From: Arthrobacter gengyunqii | GTDB lineage: Bacteria > Actinomycetota > Actinomycetes > Actinomycetales > Micrococcaceae | Assembly (NCBI RefSeq): GCF_023022985.1 | Contig: NZ_CP095461.1 | Location: 1,612,001 to 1,676,000, forward strand | Direction of reading: 5' to 3' | DNA length: 64,000 bases | Shown: positions 16,803-25,608 of the stretch, in pieces | Numbering within the stretch: position 1 is the stretch's first letter | Layout of the letters: each line of letters starts with the position of its first letter | Notes under the pieces: model-generated | Database searches by the model: none | Told to the model about the DNA's origin: nothing | The model's input: the letters and a program-made list of their open reading frames with translations, nothing else | Made by a program: the position numbers and the translations under genes

Positions 16803-17597
16803 TCAAGGCAGAGAACTCAGGAACGCCGCCGCATCCGCTGCCACATGTTCCGGGCATTCCCACAAGACCAAGTGGGCGACATCGGGATAGACCTTCAGTT
16901 CTGCGCCTTGGATTCTGACGTCCAAGGTGTCCTGGTCATCGCAGGGCAGCAGGCCGTCCTGCCCGCCCCACAGGATCAGCGTGGGAACGGAGATGGCTCC
17001 CGACTCGGGTCGGCGGATCTGCCGTGTACAAGCCGTGCAGGCTGAGCTTCCACGCGTGCGCGGGCATGTTCACACCGTCCCGCACCCGGTCCTCGATAAA
17101 TCATGGGGGAACCTCTTGGACGAGGGGAAACATGGCCAGGAAACCGCGCACCCAGTCCTCGGCGACGGGATCAGTCAGGCCGTCGACGTCGTCGGCGAAA
17201 GGGGCCGGCCCTGGAGGGTTCGGGGAGCGCCCACCAGCACGAGCGCCGCCACCCGGTCGGGGTACGCAACAGCCAGTTGCTGGGCAGCATAGCCGTCGCT
17301 CGGGGAGCCAAGGACCGACGCCGTAGAAACCTCAAGTGCATCTAGAACTGCTGCGGCATCCTCTGCCTGCTCCGCCAGTCAGTATCCGACCTGCGGTTTC
17401 TCGGCATCGCCCTGGCCGCGGAGGGCCGGAGCATAGACCCGGAAGTCGGTCAGCCCGGGCACCATCCGGTCGAAGCTCCGGCGGGATTCAGCCCATGCGT
17501 GCAGCAGCAAGACCGGTGGTGCCTCGGTGTCGCCCTGGACGAGGCACGGCACCCTGATGCCGGTGTGGAGTTTGAGATTCCGGACCTCGGATTCCAC
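16803..17597 (-). pseudogene. Decayed alpha/beta hydrolase gene
   Basis: Read on the minus strand, the pieces of one alpha/beta hydrolase of normal length are in order but in several frames. The N-terminus has VLLLHAWAESRRSF (oxyanion loop) and APALRGQGDAEKP. An in-frame TGA at 17379-17381 is followed in the same frame by VLGSPSDGYAAQQLAVAYPD, the nucleophile elbow. A frameshift near 17210 leads to ADDVDGLTDPVAEDWVRGFL, then a second TGA at 17101-17103. A further frameshift near 17005 leads to SVPTLILWGGQDGLLP and KVYPDVAHLVLWECPEHV, with the catalytic Asp and His. At least two stops and two frameshifts rule out a sequencing slip at one site. Confidence 0.85.
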
Positions 17598-17951
17598 AGC
17601 TCAGGGTAGGCCGTGGCGTAGTGCGGATTCGAGTAGAACTTCGTTTCCGGGATGAATTACCTGGCCATCTGCGCACGGCTTGAAGCAACGGGGCCTGCAG
17701 GGTGTCCTGGGCCACCGCAAACCAGGACACTGGCTACCTTCGGTGTGAGTGCCCGATTCGAAGTCGTCGATGGATTGGTCATTCCCGTGGTGATCATCGG
17801 CGGGGCTAGGTGGGGCGGCATTCCTTCACAACAGGGGCAGAACGGGGCCTCGGCATAAATGAGCGCAGAAAGCCAAAGACATCGTGATAGATGCTTCCAA
17901 GATACCGAGATACTACCTATGCGGTGTAACACGCACTCGACGACTAACCAG
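17598..17951. other. Non-coding gap, nothing recognised
   Basis: About 350 bases between the upstream edge of the hydrolase pseudogene and the 3' end of the nuclease operon. Short open frames exist on both strands but none has a convincing start or family pattern. I see no tRNA, terminator hairpin or repeat. Confidence 0.6.
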
Positions 17952-19982
17952 TTATAGAACGCGCAATCGGGAGGGCGTAGGGCGGTTCCCCCTGACTACC
18001 CCAACCAAGAGGAATCTGTCGGCACCGGAAGGGATTGAAACCTTCTCCACCCAAACTGAGTCTCGAACCGACGGGACGCCGTTCCCGTGGCTTGTCAGAT
18101 CAAGCACCATCAAAACCCCTAAACCGGCGGAAGAAACTGCGTAGCCAGCCGCTTGAGCAGAATACTTTCGGCGAATAGATTCGCGACCAGCATCTTCGAT
18201 CTCGCGTTTGATTTCAATACTAAAGCGGTTCAGATATGTAGAAACAGTCAGGTCGGCACGTCCGGATCCGACGTCCGATTCTTCGAACCGGACCCCCGGT
18301 CGGAGCGGCGTTCCCTGCAGAAATTCACCTAGATCGCGCTGAAGGTAGTTCTCGGTATATGTCTTCCCAGCCGGATGAGGGTATAAATACTCGGTGCGCG
18401 GCCCTAGGGTGCGCCGGCCGATATCAGCACGCGAAGCCATGAACTGGAAGATTAATTCAGCCAAACCGAGAAACTCAATTTCAGTTTTACCATTGAAGTC
18501 CGGGCTATCCGACAAAGCTATTCGTGTTGAAGCGAGGAGGTCATCAATGAGAGGATCGGTTGCTAATTGTGAAGCTAGCCTACGCTCGGCATAGTCCCGC
18601 TCGAGTTGTGCAGCTAAGTCTGGCTGTTGCTCAACAAGGTGGACGATAGCTGGAGCACTAGAAACTCCAAGGCCCATTGTAAGATTCGGAGCGATCTCTA
18701 ATGCTTTTCCCAGGCAATCGCCTCCCTCATCGGGCGACTCGTTCCGCACCGCCGTAAGAAATTCCCTGAGAACGGCCGAAGCGGTTTCTTCTGTTGTGGG
18801 CTCGGATGCTAGGTCTTCGAGGTGCGCGAGAAGCCCTTCGCGTCTGATGAACGCCGCGTGTATGACAGGCTGAATCACCATTCTGAGGCCGGATGCGGAA
18901 TTCAAGACTGTAATTGAGCGATCAGCTCGGTAGGCGCTCAACACCCGTTCCATTGCTTGAGCCGGCTGAAGCCAGGATGCGCGGTGTAAGTCCTGCACAC
19001 ATTCTTTGAGCATTCTCGCCACGGAGAACCACTCCACCTCTGCGCGTCCGCGGCTCTGAAGCCAATCGCGAACACCGAGTCCGGTCATTAGAGCAGCTCT
19101 ACGATCTACCACGAGACTCAATGCATCAACCGCCTCGTTCACGCGGTTTACGGCATCGACACTCCCGAACGACAGGACTGCATCCAGAACTCTTCGGTAC
19201 ATGGATGCATCGTCTTGGGATTCCACAACTCGTTCGGCCGCAAGGAAATTGTCGCGGCCCGCGGTCAAATGCGTCCTAACATCGACATGATTGGAAGCGC
19301 TAAGAGAATCACGTAGCTCCGCTAGGCCCAGTTCAAACAGAGCGGCACCCCGTGTCTCTTCCACATCTGTCAGGAGCAGCAGCACGTTTCGGGAGCGGCT
19401 TTGCCCCCATACCTCATCAGCAATACCCAAAAGTCGTGGAACTCGCTCGAGGAGTTCCGGTGAATCATCTGTAGTTAGGTCCAGCAATACGTCCACAACC
19501 CGGAGTTCGCGTGCTGCGCCCGCGAGAGCAATTCTGGTGGCCGTTTCCAAGTAGTTGTAGGCTTGGAAGCCCGAGCCGGTATTACGGAGCGACTCAAATC
19601 TCTCAAGCAGCTTGCGTAGTACGCGGTCGCCCTCTGCCGCCAGAATCCCTGGGCAATTAAGAAAAACATCCGAGGCGTCCGTGAAAACCAAGTTCCAAGC
19701 AGTTTCAGTTAATTCCCGCATAGCGAGCCTAACTAATGGCAGCGACTCTGCTTTTCCGTTCCTTACGCACGCCTCAGCGAGGGCAATGAGCTCGGGTAAG
19801 GGCGCCGAGGAAAGCTTAGAGGCTTCTTCATCCCAGTTTTCTGCAGCGGACTGCCTGAGAATCCGGTCGCCATAGGCAGAAATCGACTCGACCGTAAGTT
19901 CCTCTGGGACACACTCATTGGCAAGAGACTCAAACAAACCCATGGCTATGACATCACTTGCAAAGTCACCACAACGTGCCAT
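17952..19982 (-). CDS. Large protein with C-terminal PD-(D/E)xK nuclease-like domain (effector of three-gene operon)
   Basis: A soluble protein of 676 residues from the chosen start. The first ~550 residues are mostly helical with many Leu/Ala/Glu segments and match no family I know. Near the C-terminus GSGRADLTVSTYLNRFSIEI followed by KREIEDA gives the D...E-x-K pattern of restriction-endonuclease-like nucleases (about D577, E590, K592), with a following helix and QAAGYA, where a Gln is common in this fold. DNA cleavage is therefore likely but not proven. The start overlaps the ATPase stop by 17 bases; ATGs at 20021 and 19943 are alternatives, and none has a strong ribosome site. Base composition is clearly lower in GC than in neighbours outside the operon (29 of 60 in 18481-18540). 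Confidence 0.8.
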   Translation of the reverse strand: MARCGDFASDVIAMGLFESLANECVPEELTVESISAYGDRILRQSAAENWDEEASKLSSAPLPELIALAEACVRNGKAESLPLVRLAMRELTETAWNLVFTDASDVFLNCPGILAAEGDRVLRKLLERFESLRNTGSGFQAYNYLETATRIALAGAARELRVVDVLLDLTTDDSPELLERVPRLLGIADEVWGQSRSRNVLLLLTDVEETRGAALFELGLAELRDSLSASNHVDVRTHLTAGRDNFLAAERVVESQDDASMYRRVLDAVLSFGSVDAVNRVNEAVDALSLVVDRRAALMTGLGVRDWLQSRGRAEVEWFSVARMLKECVQDLHRASWLQPAQAMERVLSAYRADRSITVLNSASGLRMVIQPVIHAAFIRREGLLAHLEDLASEPTTEETASAVLREFLTAVRNESPDEGGDCLGKALEIAPNLTMGLGVSSAPAIVHLVEQQPDLAAQLERDYAERRLASQLATDPLIDDLLASTRIALSDSPDFNGKTEIEFLGLAELIFQFMASRADIGRRTLGPRTEYLYPHPAGKTYTENYLQRDLGEFLQGTPLRPGVRFEESDVGSGRADLTVSTYLNRFSIEIKREIEDAGRESIRRKYSAQAAGYAVSSAGLGVLMVLDLTSHGNGVPSVRDSVWVEKVSIPSGADRFLLVGVVRGNRPTPSRLRVL

Positions 19983-22008
19983 CACCGGTCGCAAGGTAAA
20001 TCTGGTCCTCAGCGACAGCATCTCTTACAGCATCTGGTTTTGCAGTCGTGATTATCACTTGAAGACCCGGCAACTCACGTTGTAAGCGGTTCAGCTCCCT
20101 AAGTAGGGTACGTTCGTCTTCGGTTTTTAGTTCATGCGACCCTGGAGAGTCCAAAAGTATCAAGCCTGGGTGCGTCCCATTGCCTCGAATCGCGCCGATC
20201 CTAAGCAAGGCAACTAGGAGGGCCACACGTAAACGTACTCGCTCACCACCGGAGGTATTGCCGAAGGTATCGGGAACCCCGGCAGTGGTTACTTTGAGTC
20301 CGCCGCTTCTGTTGAGTTCAACGGAGTCGAGGTTTTTTATGCCGAAACTCCTTCCAAGTTTCGCCACTTCTTCGTTGAGTTCAACAAACATTGCGTTGGC
20401 AGCCTCTCGGGTGCCGTCCTCAAGTACCTTGACTGTGGCTTTCAGCACTGAGGTCGTATCAGAGGTTCTGGTACTTGAATCTTTTCCAGACGGGATCGAA
20501 GAAATTGCACCTTCGATGCGGGCCAGCGCAAGCTCAGTATCGCGCCTTTTCGCAGTGGTACGAGACTGGCTCGCATGAGCAAACTCGGCGGTGAGCCGGG
20601 TCAGGAGGTCCTCCACCTCCTGGAGCACGCTCGATGCTTCCGCCGCGGCTGCTTCGGCCGCAACTTCAGCTGTGAGTAGTGCGTCAAGGGCAGTGACGGC
20701 CTCATCCCCGCCGTCTGCATCTTCGACGGTAGCCTCCACCTCGTCCTCAGCATCAATGGCAGGGTGATCCTCCGACAGAGGCAGGGCGGATGTGCATACG
20801 GCACACTTGTGCTCATCTTGCTCGATTGCGATCCGTCTGGAATCTATACTCCCTTCGCACCGTGGACAGTGCTTGGGGCTGAGACCCTGAAACAATAATG
20901 CGGCAATCTCTGACTCGAGTATGTCAGTTGACCGCCGCTGTTCGGCCTGTCGATCAGCTCTAGCCTCCGCCAGTATCTGATTCAGCTCCCGAGCACCCGC
21001 GGCCGCCGCAACGTAGCGACGTTCAGCCGTCCTGAGCTCCCCTTCAATGGCGGCGATAGACCGTCCGGAGGATGCCTCTTTATCGATGGAATCAAGCGAG
21101 GCCTGGTACGCGGCCTTCTGAGATTGTAAGTCGGCAAGACGGCTAACCAATACTTCTGCGTCTTCGGTTTCGCGCCTTGAAGTGTTTCTCTCATCTTGGC
21201 TGATTTGATTCAGAAGAACCTTCGTACGTATCTCGTCTGATAACAAGGGAACGTCGCAGAATAACTGCAGGATTCTCGCCGGCAGGCCAGCCATGGCGAT
21301 ATCCCCCAAGAGGACATCCGATCCTGCATCAGGGAGGTATATTGCCCCAAAGTAAGTGGGCCACTTATGCACTTGAGGCCTACCTTCAGAGCTTTTTGGG
21401 AACTTCTGCCAGTTTGTTATGGGCTGCAACCCGAACCTGTCAAGCATGAGCGCTGACTGGAATTCCGCGAAGTCCACCTCATTTAGGTCCCGGGCTAGTA
21501 GTCGGCATCCACCAATCATTTGGCCCTGTACTAGTGATTCCTCGATCTCTTCATTGGAGCCCCCCGAGATCACAGTCGCGGCGAATGTTCTGCCATCCTT
21601 GCTCTCTAACTTCACCGCCATCGGTACTGAATTTAGGTCGTATTCAACGGTGACATTTCTCAGCCACGGCTTGACATCGGTCCGAAGCCGTCGAGGTGAA
21701 CCCCTTAGCGCCCAAGTAATAAGCTCCAAAACAGTGCTTTTCCCCTTAAGATTCGACTCGGTGACAAGCGCTGTCACGCCTGAGCCGAAACTAAAGTCGG
21801 CCTCAAAAGGGCCGGGTGAACTGATGTTTTCCTTCACACCATCAAATCTGACCCGACGGATTCGCAGCGATCGGAGCGGCGCTGGAGTTGAAGTGAGCTT
21901 TATGTCAAAACTGTCCAGGACGGAATCAACGGTGTCACTCGAGAGCTTCGCCCTGTTAGCTATGTCTTGTCGTATGGGGCCGGGGCCGGTTCTTTGAGGT
22001 GTCTTCAT
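19966..22008 (-). CDS. Rad50/SMC-like ABC ATPase with CxxC-CxxC insert
   Basis: The 680-residue protein has an N-terminal half with Walker A ESNLKGKST (84-92). The usual first Gly of the P-loop is replaced by Glu. Coiled-coil stretches at about 270-370 and 420-505 flank a zinc-ribbon-like insert with C381, C384, C402 and C405 (CPRC...CAVC). The C-terminal half carries the ABC signature TSGGERVRLR (585-594), Walker B LILLD (616-620) followed by Ser where Glu is normal, and a final strand VIITTAKPDA. It belongs with RecN/Rad50-type ATPases of conflict systems more than with SbcC, which is longer. ATGA overlap with the upstream gene and overlap with the downstream nuclease gene show tight coupling. 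Confidence 0.88.
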   Translation of the reverse strand: MKTPQRTGPGPIRQDIANRAKLSSDTVDSVLDSFDIKLTSTPAPLRSLRIRRVRFDGVKENISSPGPFEADFSFGSGVTALVTESNLKGKSTVLELITWALRGSPRRLRTDVKPWLRNVTVEYDLNSVPMAVKLESKDGRTFAATVISGGSNEEIEESLVQGQMIGGCRLLARDLNEVDFAEFQSALMLDRFGLQPITNWQKFPKSSEGRPQVHKWPTYFGAIYLPDAGSDVLLGDIAMAGLPARILQLFCDVPLLSDEIRTKVLLNQISQDERNTSRRETEDAEVLVSRLADLQSQKAAYQASLDSIDKEASSGRSIAAIEGELRTAERRYVAAAAGARELNQILAEARADRQAEQRRSTDILESEIAALLFQGLSPKHCPRCEGSIDSRRIAIEQDEHKCAVCTSALPLSEDHPAIDAEDEVEATVEDADGGDEAVTALDALLTAEVAAEAAAAEASSVLQEVEDLLTRLTAEFAHASQSRTTAKRRDTELALARIEGAISSIPSGKDSSTRTSDTTSVLKATVKVLEDGTREAANAMFVELNEEVAKLGRSFGIKNLDSVELNRSGGLKVTTAGVPDTFGNTSGGERVRLRVALLVALLRIGAIRGNGTHPGLILLDSPGSHELKTEDERTLLRELNRLQRELPGLQVIITTAKPDAVRDAVAEDQIYLATGDGTLW

Positions 22009-22703
22009 CCTACGTCCTTTATCGTTCCGTCAAGCCTTAAATCAGATAGGCGGTTCCGTGCACGGTCGGTAATGCTCGGAATTCGGAAACCATGAGGGGT
22101 GTTCAAATATTCTTCCTGAAGATATTGCCGGTCTTTTAATTGCGTCGCACCGATTCCGTCCGCTAAGGCAACTACCAGTTTTGAGCGGGCGCTATACCAG
22201 TCAAGGGCAGGATATTTCTGCGCGGTCTCGGAAACCTTGGCCCGTCCCTGCTCCAGCAAGTAGTAATCATGCTGAGTTATATGGCCAGGTGCTCCTCGTA
22301 GCCGGCGAACAACCAAATCCGCTTGCCTTAGAATCGCCAAGGCATCATCTAACTGCTCGTATGCGCCAAATAGATAACGCAGCATCGGATACCGTCGAAG
22401 TTCGGGTTCTTCGCTATCCAAGATTTGTTCAGCGAGCATCAGTAATGTTGGATCGCGGTCGCCGTTTTCGAAATCGTTAAGAAGCTCATTGGCTAAGTAA
22501 TCGGGATTTCGTACCCAAAAATCCAGCTTCTGCAGCCTGATCTGTGTCCGCACGACCCCGACAGCGGTACTGAGTGCAGGTTCTGTGGGGGCTTCGGCCA
22601 ATGGCTCTGCTGCAGCGTCCAGAAGCATAAGAATGCGGATGGCGTCCTGCATGCGCGTTGTGCGGCCACCGGTCAACGTAATCATTCCCTCTCGAACAGC
22701 CAC
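22005..22703 (-). CDS. Small winged-helix-like protein, first gene of the ATPase-nuclease operon
   Basis: A 232-residue soluble protein without a clear known family. It starts with a helix AIRILMLLDAAAE, then RTQIRLQKLDFWVRNPDYLA, RYPMLRYLFGAYEQLDDALA and HDYYLLEQGRAKVSETAQKY. The alternating helices and short strands suggest winged-helix folds, and its place and size fit the 'middle component' of ABC-three-component systems; this identification is inference. The GTG at 22703 is used; an ATG at 22685 or 22652 is possible. Its TGA overlaps the ATPase start by four bases. Confidence 0.7.
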   Translation of the reverse strand: MAVREGMITLTGGRTTRMQDAIRILMLLDAAAEPLAEAPTEPALSTAVGVVRTQIRLQKLDFWVRNPDYLANELLNDFENGDRDPTLLMLAEQILDSEEPELRRYPMLRYLFGAYEQLDDALAILRQADLVVRRLRGAPGHITQHDYYLLEQGRAKVSETAQKYPALDWYSARSKLVVALADGIGATQLKDRQYLQEEYLNTPHGFRIPSITDRARNRLSDLRLDGTIKDVG

Positions 22704-23076
22704 TAGCAGTCAAAAGGCGAGCCTAGTTCAGACTTGAGAAATCGGTTATAGCAACACGCAGGAATCAAGGAGATCAACTCATGAATAGAATTGAGGCTGT
22801 TGCTTAGTGCATCCGCAAAAGACTGTCCGCGCGACGAATAGCTACATTCCGCGCCTCAGCGGAGCCGTGCCGAGGTGGGAGTAGTCGGCCGAGCCGCCGA
22901 TCATTGGAAAGGTCGTGAATTACGTACCTGGTCTCCATGTATGTACGGCGACTGTGCAAGCTTCCCGGCAACCAAGATTAGGTTTGCTCCCAACTCAGCG
23001 ACGTGCGGGATCCGTCCCCGTCACACCCCGCCCCACGATTCCGTCACATACCGTGCCACCGCGTACCCTTGACTCT
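22704..23076. other. Intergenic region between the defence-like operon and hisE
   Basis: No gene is supported in these ~370 bases, which separate divergent operons. On the minus strand TATAAC (22745-22750) could be a -10 box for the three-gene operon, 41 bases before its GTG, but no -35 at proper spacing is visible. On the plus strand the hisE -10 candidate lies at the far end. Confidence 0.5.
23064..23069 (+). promoter_or_regulatory. Candidate -10 box for leaderless hisE
   Basis: TACCCT ends seven bases before the GTG of hisE. No ribosome site is visible, so transcription probably starts at or beside the GTG. A TTCCGT 19 bases further upstream is a poor -35. Confidence 0.4.
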
Positions 23077-23340
23077 GTGAAAACCTTCGAAGACCTCTTT
23101 GCCGAGCTGAGCCGGAAAGTTCAGGACCGCCCCGCCGGGTCACGCACCGTGGCCGAATTCGAGTCGGGCGTGCATGGCATCGGTAAGAAGGTTGTTGAGG
23201 AGGCCGCCGAAGTGTGGATGGCCGCCGAATACGAATCTGATGCCGAATGCGCCGAAGAAATCTCTCAGCTGCTCTACCACCTCCAGGTCCTGATGCTCGC
23301 CAAAGGCCTGACCCTGCAGGACGTCTACAAGCATCTCTAG
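23077..23340 (+). CDS. hisE: Phosphoribosyl-ATP pyrophosphatase
   Basis: HisE removes pyrophosphate from phosphoribosyl-ATP in step two of histidine synthesis. The 87-residue stand-alone protein has [34 protein letters not shown] and [20 protein letters not shown], with the metal-binding Glu-rich helices. The GTG at 23077 matches the conserved N-terminus; upstream sequence in frame has no similarity. HisI is encoded separately at 28081, so the two functions are not fused as in enteric bacteria. Confidence 0.95.
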   Translation: MKTFEDLFAELSRKVQDRPAGSRTVAEFESGVHGIGKKVVEEAAEVWMAAEYESDAECAEEISQLLYHLQVLMLAKGLTLQDVYKHL

Positions 23341-23424
23341 CCGCGCGCTGACCCTTCAGCGTGTGGCCCGCCGGTCGAATTACTCCCGTCAAGCAGTGAC
23401 AAACTTCCAGCGAAAGATGCAACC

Positions 23425-24270
23425 ATGCTCCGCGTAGCCGTACCCAACAAGGGCGCCCTGTCCGAATCCGCCTCCGCCATGCTCAACGAGGCGGGCTACC
23501 GCCAGCGCCGCGATACCCGCGAACTGGTCATGGTGGACCCGGACAACGACGTCGAATTCTTCTTTCTCCGCCCCCGCGACATTGCCGTTTACGTAGGCGC
23601 CGGCACGCTCGACGTCGGCCTCACCGGCCGCGACCTCTTCCTTGACGCCCAGGTGGACGCGGAGGAACTGATGAGCCTCGGCTTCGGAGCCTCGACCTTC
23701 CGCTTCGCCGGTCCGGTGGGGGACTTCACCACCATTGACCAGCTCGAAGGCAAGCGCGTGGCCACCAGCTACGACGGCCTGCTGCGCGCCTACCTGGCCG
23801 AACGCGACATCACCGCGTCCGTGGTCCGGCTCGACGGCGCCGTGGAATCCTCCGTGCGCCTCGGCGTCGCGGACGCCATTGCCGACGTCGTCGAAACCGG
23901 CACCACCCTCCGCGCCGCCGGCATGGAAATCTTCGGCGAGCCCATCCTGAAGTCCGAGGCCGTGCTGATCGGCCGCAAGGACGCCGAGCACCCGGCCGGG
24001 CTGGACGTGCTGATCCGCCGCCTGCGCGGGGTTTTGGTGGCCCGGCAGTACGTGATGATGGACTACGACGTGCGCCGAGAGCTCCTCGACGAAGCCGCCG
24101 CCCGCACCCCCGGCCTGGAATCACCCACCGTTTCCCCGCTGCAGGACTCCGACTGGGTGGCCGTGCGCTCCATGGTCAAGCGCACCGACACCAACCGGAT
24201 CATGGACGAGCTGTACGACATTGGCGCCCGCGCCATCCTCGTCAGCACCATTCACGCCTGCCGAATCTAG
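23425..24270 (+). CDS. hisG: ATP phosphoribosyltransferase, long form
   Basis: HisG catalyses the first, committed step of histidine synthesis (ATP + PRPP). At 281 residues it is the long hexameric form, with N-terminal [20 protein letters not shown], the PRPP-binding [20 protein letters not shown], and a C-terminal regulatory domain ([20 protein letters not shown]) that binds histidine for feedback inhibition. No HisZ is needed. It follows hisE after 84 bases and is separated from hisF by 11 bases. Confidence 0.97.
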   Translation: MLRVAVPNKGALSESASAMLNEAGYRQRRDTRELVMVDPDNDVEFFFLRPRDIAVYVGAGTLDVGLTGRDLFLDAQVDAEELMSLGFGASTFRFAGPVGDFTTIDQLEGKRVATSYDGLLRAYLAERDITASVVRLDGAVESSVRLGVADAIADVVETGTTLRAAGMEIFGEPILKSEAVLIGRKDAEHPAGLDVLIRRLRGVLVARQYVMMDYDVRRELLDEAAARTPGLESPTVSPLQDSDWVAVRSMVKRTDTNRIMDELYDIGARAILVSTIHACRI

Positions 24271-24281
24271 GGGAGAACACC

Positions 24282-25052
24282 ATGAGTGTTGCCATCCGCG
24301 TCATCCCCTGCCTGGACGTCGACGCCGGCCGCGTGGTCAAGGGCATCAACTTTGAGGGCCTGCGCGACGCCGGGGATCCGGTGGAACTCGCGCACCGGTA
24401 TGACAAGGCCGGCGCCGACGAGCTGACCTTCCTGGACGTCACCGCGTCCTCGGGCAACCGGGACAACGTGTTCGACGTCGTCTCCCGGACAGCGGAGGAA
24501 GTGTTCATTCCGCTGACGGTCGGCGGGGGAGTGCGCGGCATTGCGGACGTGGATAAGCTGCTGCGCTCCGGTGCGGACAAGGCCTCCATCAACTCCGCCG
24601 CTGTGGCCCGCCCGGATGTCATCGACGAAATCACCCGCCACTTCGGTTCGCAGGTGCTGGTGCTCTCCGTGGACGCCCGGCGCACGCACGACGGCGCCAC
24701 GCCGTCGGGATTTGAAATCACCACCCACGGCGGCCGCCGGGGCACCGGGATCGACGCCGTCGCCTGGGCCCGCGAGGCAGCGGACCGCGGCGTGGGGGAG
24801 ATCCTGCTGAACTCCATCGACGCCGACGGCACCCGTGAGGGCTTCGACATCGAGATGATCAAGGCCGTGCGTGCCGCGGTGAAGGTTCCGCTGATCGCCT
24901 CCGGGGGAGCCGGCAAGCCGGAGCACTTCCCAGCCGCCGTGATCGCCGGTGCGGACGCGGTTTTGGCTGCGTCGGTGTTCCACTTCGGGCCCGACCATGC
25001 CATCGCCGACGTTAAGCAGGCCATCCGCGAGGCCGGGTTCCCGGTCCGCTAG
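24282..25052 (+). CDS. hisF: Imidazole glycerol phosphate synthase cyclase subunit
   Basis: HisF, with the glutaminase HisH (not in the window), forms the imidazole ring and AICAR. The 256-residue TIM barrel shows [20 protein letters not shown] with the catalytic Asp, [28 protein letters not shown] with the second catalytic Asp, and [18 protein letters not shown] precedes the ATG, and hisG ends 11 bases before it. Confidence 0.97.
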   Translation: MSVAIRVIPCLDVDAGRVVKGINFEGLRDAGDPVELAHRYDKAGADELTFLDVTASSGNRDNVFDVVSRTAEEVFIPLTVGGGVRGIADVDKLLRSGADKASINSAAVARPDVIDEITRHFGSQVLVLSVDARRTHDGATPSGFEITTHGGRRGTGIDAVAWAREAADRGVGEILLNSIDADGTREGFDIEMIKAVRAAVKVPLIASGGAGKPEHFPAAVIAGADAVLAASVFHFGPDHAIADVKQAIREAGFPVR

Positions 25053-25083
25053 GACGCTCACAATAAGAAGCATCCCCGACAGC

Positions 25084-25089
25084 TAGGGT
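25084..25089 (+). promoter_or_regulatory. Candidate -10 box before the 124-residue membrane protein gene
   Basis: TAGGGT ends six bases before the ATG at 25096, again with no ribosome site between them. Confidence 0.35.
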
Positions 25090-25095
25090 GGCAGC

Positions 25096-25470
25096 ATGGG
25101 GATGTATACACGCTCAAGCGTGCTGAGCGTGGGCTCTGCAGTGCTGGTGCTGGCAGGGGCAGTGGTCTGCGCCCTGCCGGCCCTGTGGCTTGGGATCAAT
25201 CTTGGGTATTACCCCAGCCGGATGGTGTGCACGCCGGAAACCGGTTACGGCTCCGGCTGCTACGAGGGGGGAATGGAGATTGCATTCGTGGTCTTTTCCT
25301 TTGTGTGGCTGCCCTGTGCCGGCGTCTCGTTGTATGCGACTCTGCGGTTCCGGCAGGTCGGCACGTGGGTCCGTAGATGGTGGCCGTTTTTGGCCTTCTC
25401 AGTCCTGACGGTCCTCTTCGTCGCCGCCGGCATCTTTTCTGCGCTGAGTGGCCCGTATGCCTATTTCTAA
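25096..25470 (+). CDS. Hypothetical membrane protein
   Basis: A 124-residue protein with three hydrophobic segments (VLSVGSAVLVLAGAVVCALP, EIAFVVFSFVWLPCAGVSLY, WPFLAFSVLTVLFVAAGIFS). Between the first two lies a loop with two cysteines, MVCTPETGYGSGCYEGG, which could form a disulfide outside the cell. No family recognised. Confidence 0.6.
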   Translation: MGMYTRSSVLSVGSAVLVLAGAVVCALPALWLGINLGYYPSRMVCTPETGYGSGCYEGGMEIAFVVFSFVWLPCAGVSLYATLRFRQVGTWVRRWWPFLAFSVLTVLFVAAGIFSALSGPYAYF

Positions 25471-25608
25471 TCCGGCTTTTTTGGCGCCCACTTTCGGGAT
25501 GGGCGGAGGACGCGGCGAAACCGCGGGGTGCAGTGGAAATAAACGGAGCCACACCGGACTTGTGTCTTAAGTGCCCTACGGCACTGTTCCCCCAAAGCAT
25601 GGAGAAAT

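Noticed and set aside
17652..17932. Short open frames on both strands between the hydrolase pseudogene and the operon
   Set aside because: They have no ribosome site, no recognised family and unremarkable composition.
19966..22008. Annotation of the ATPase as SbcC or RecN
   Set aside because: It is shorter than SbcC, has no adjacent sbcD, and its motif set with the CxxC pairs and its partner genes differ from both.
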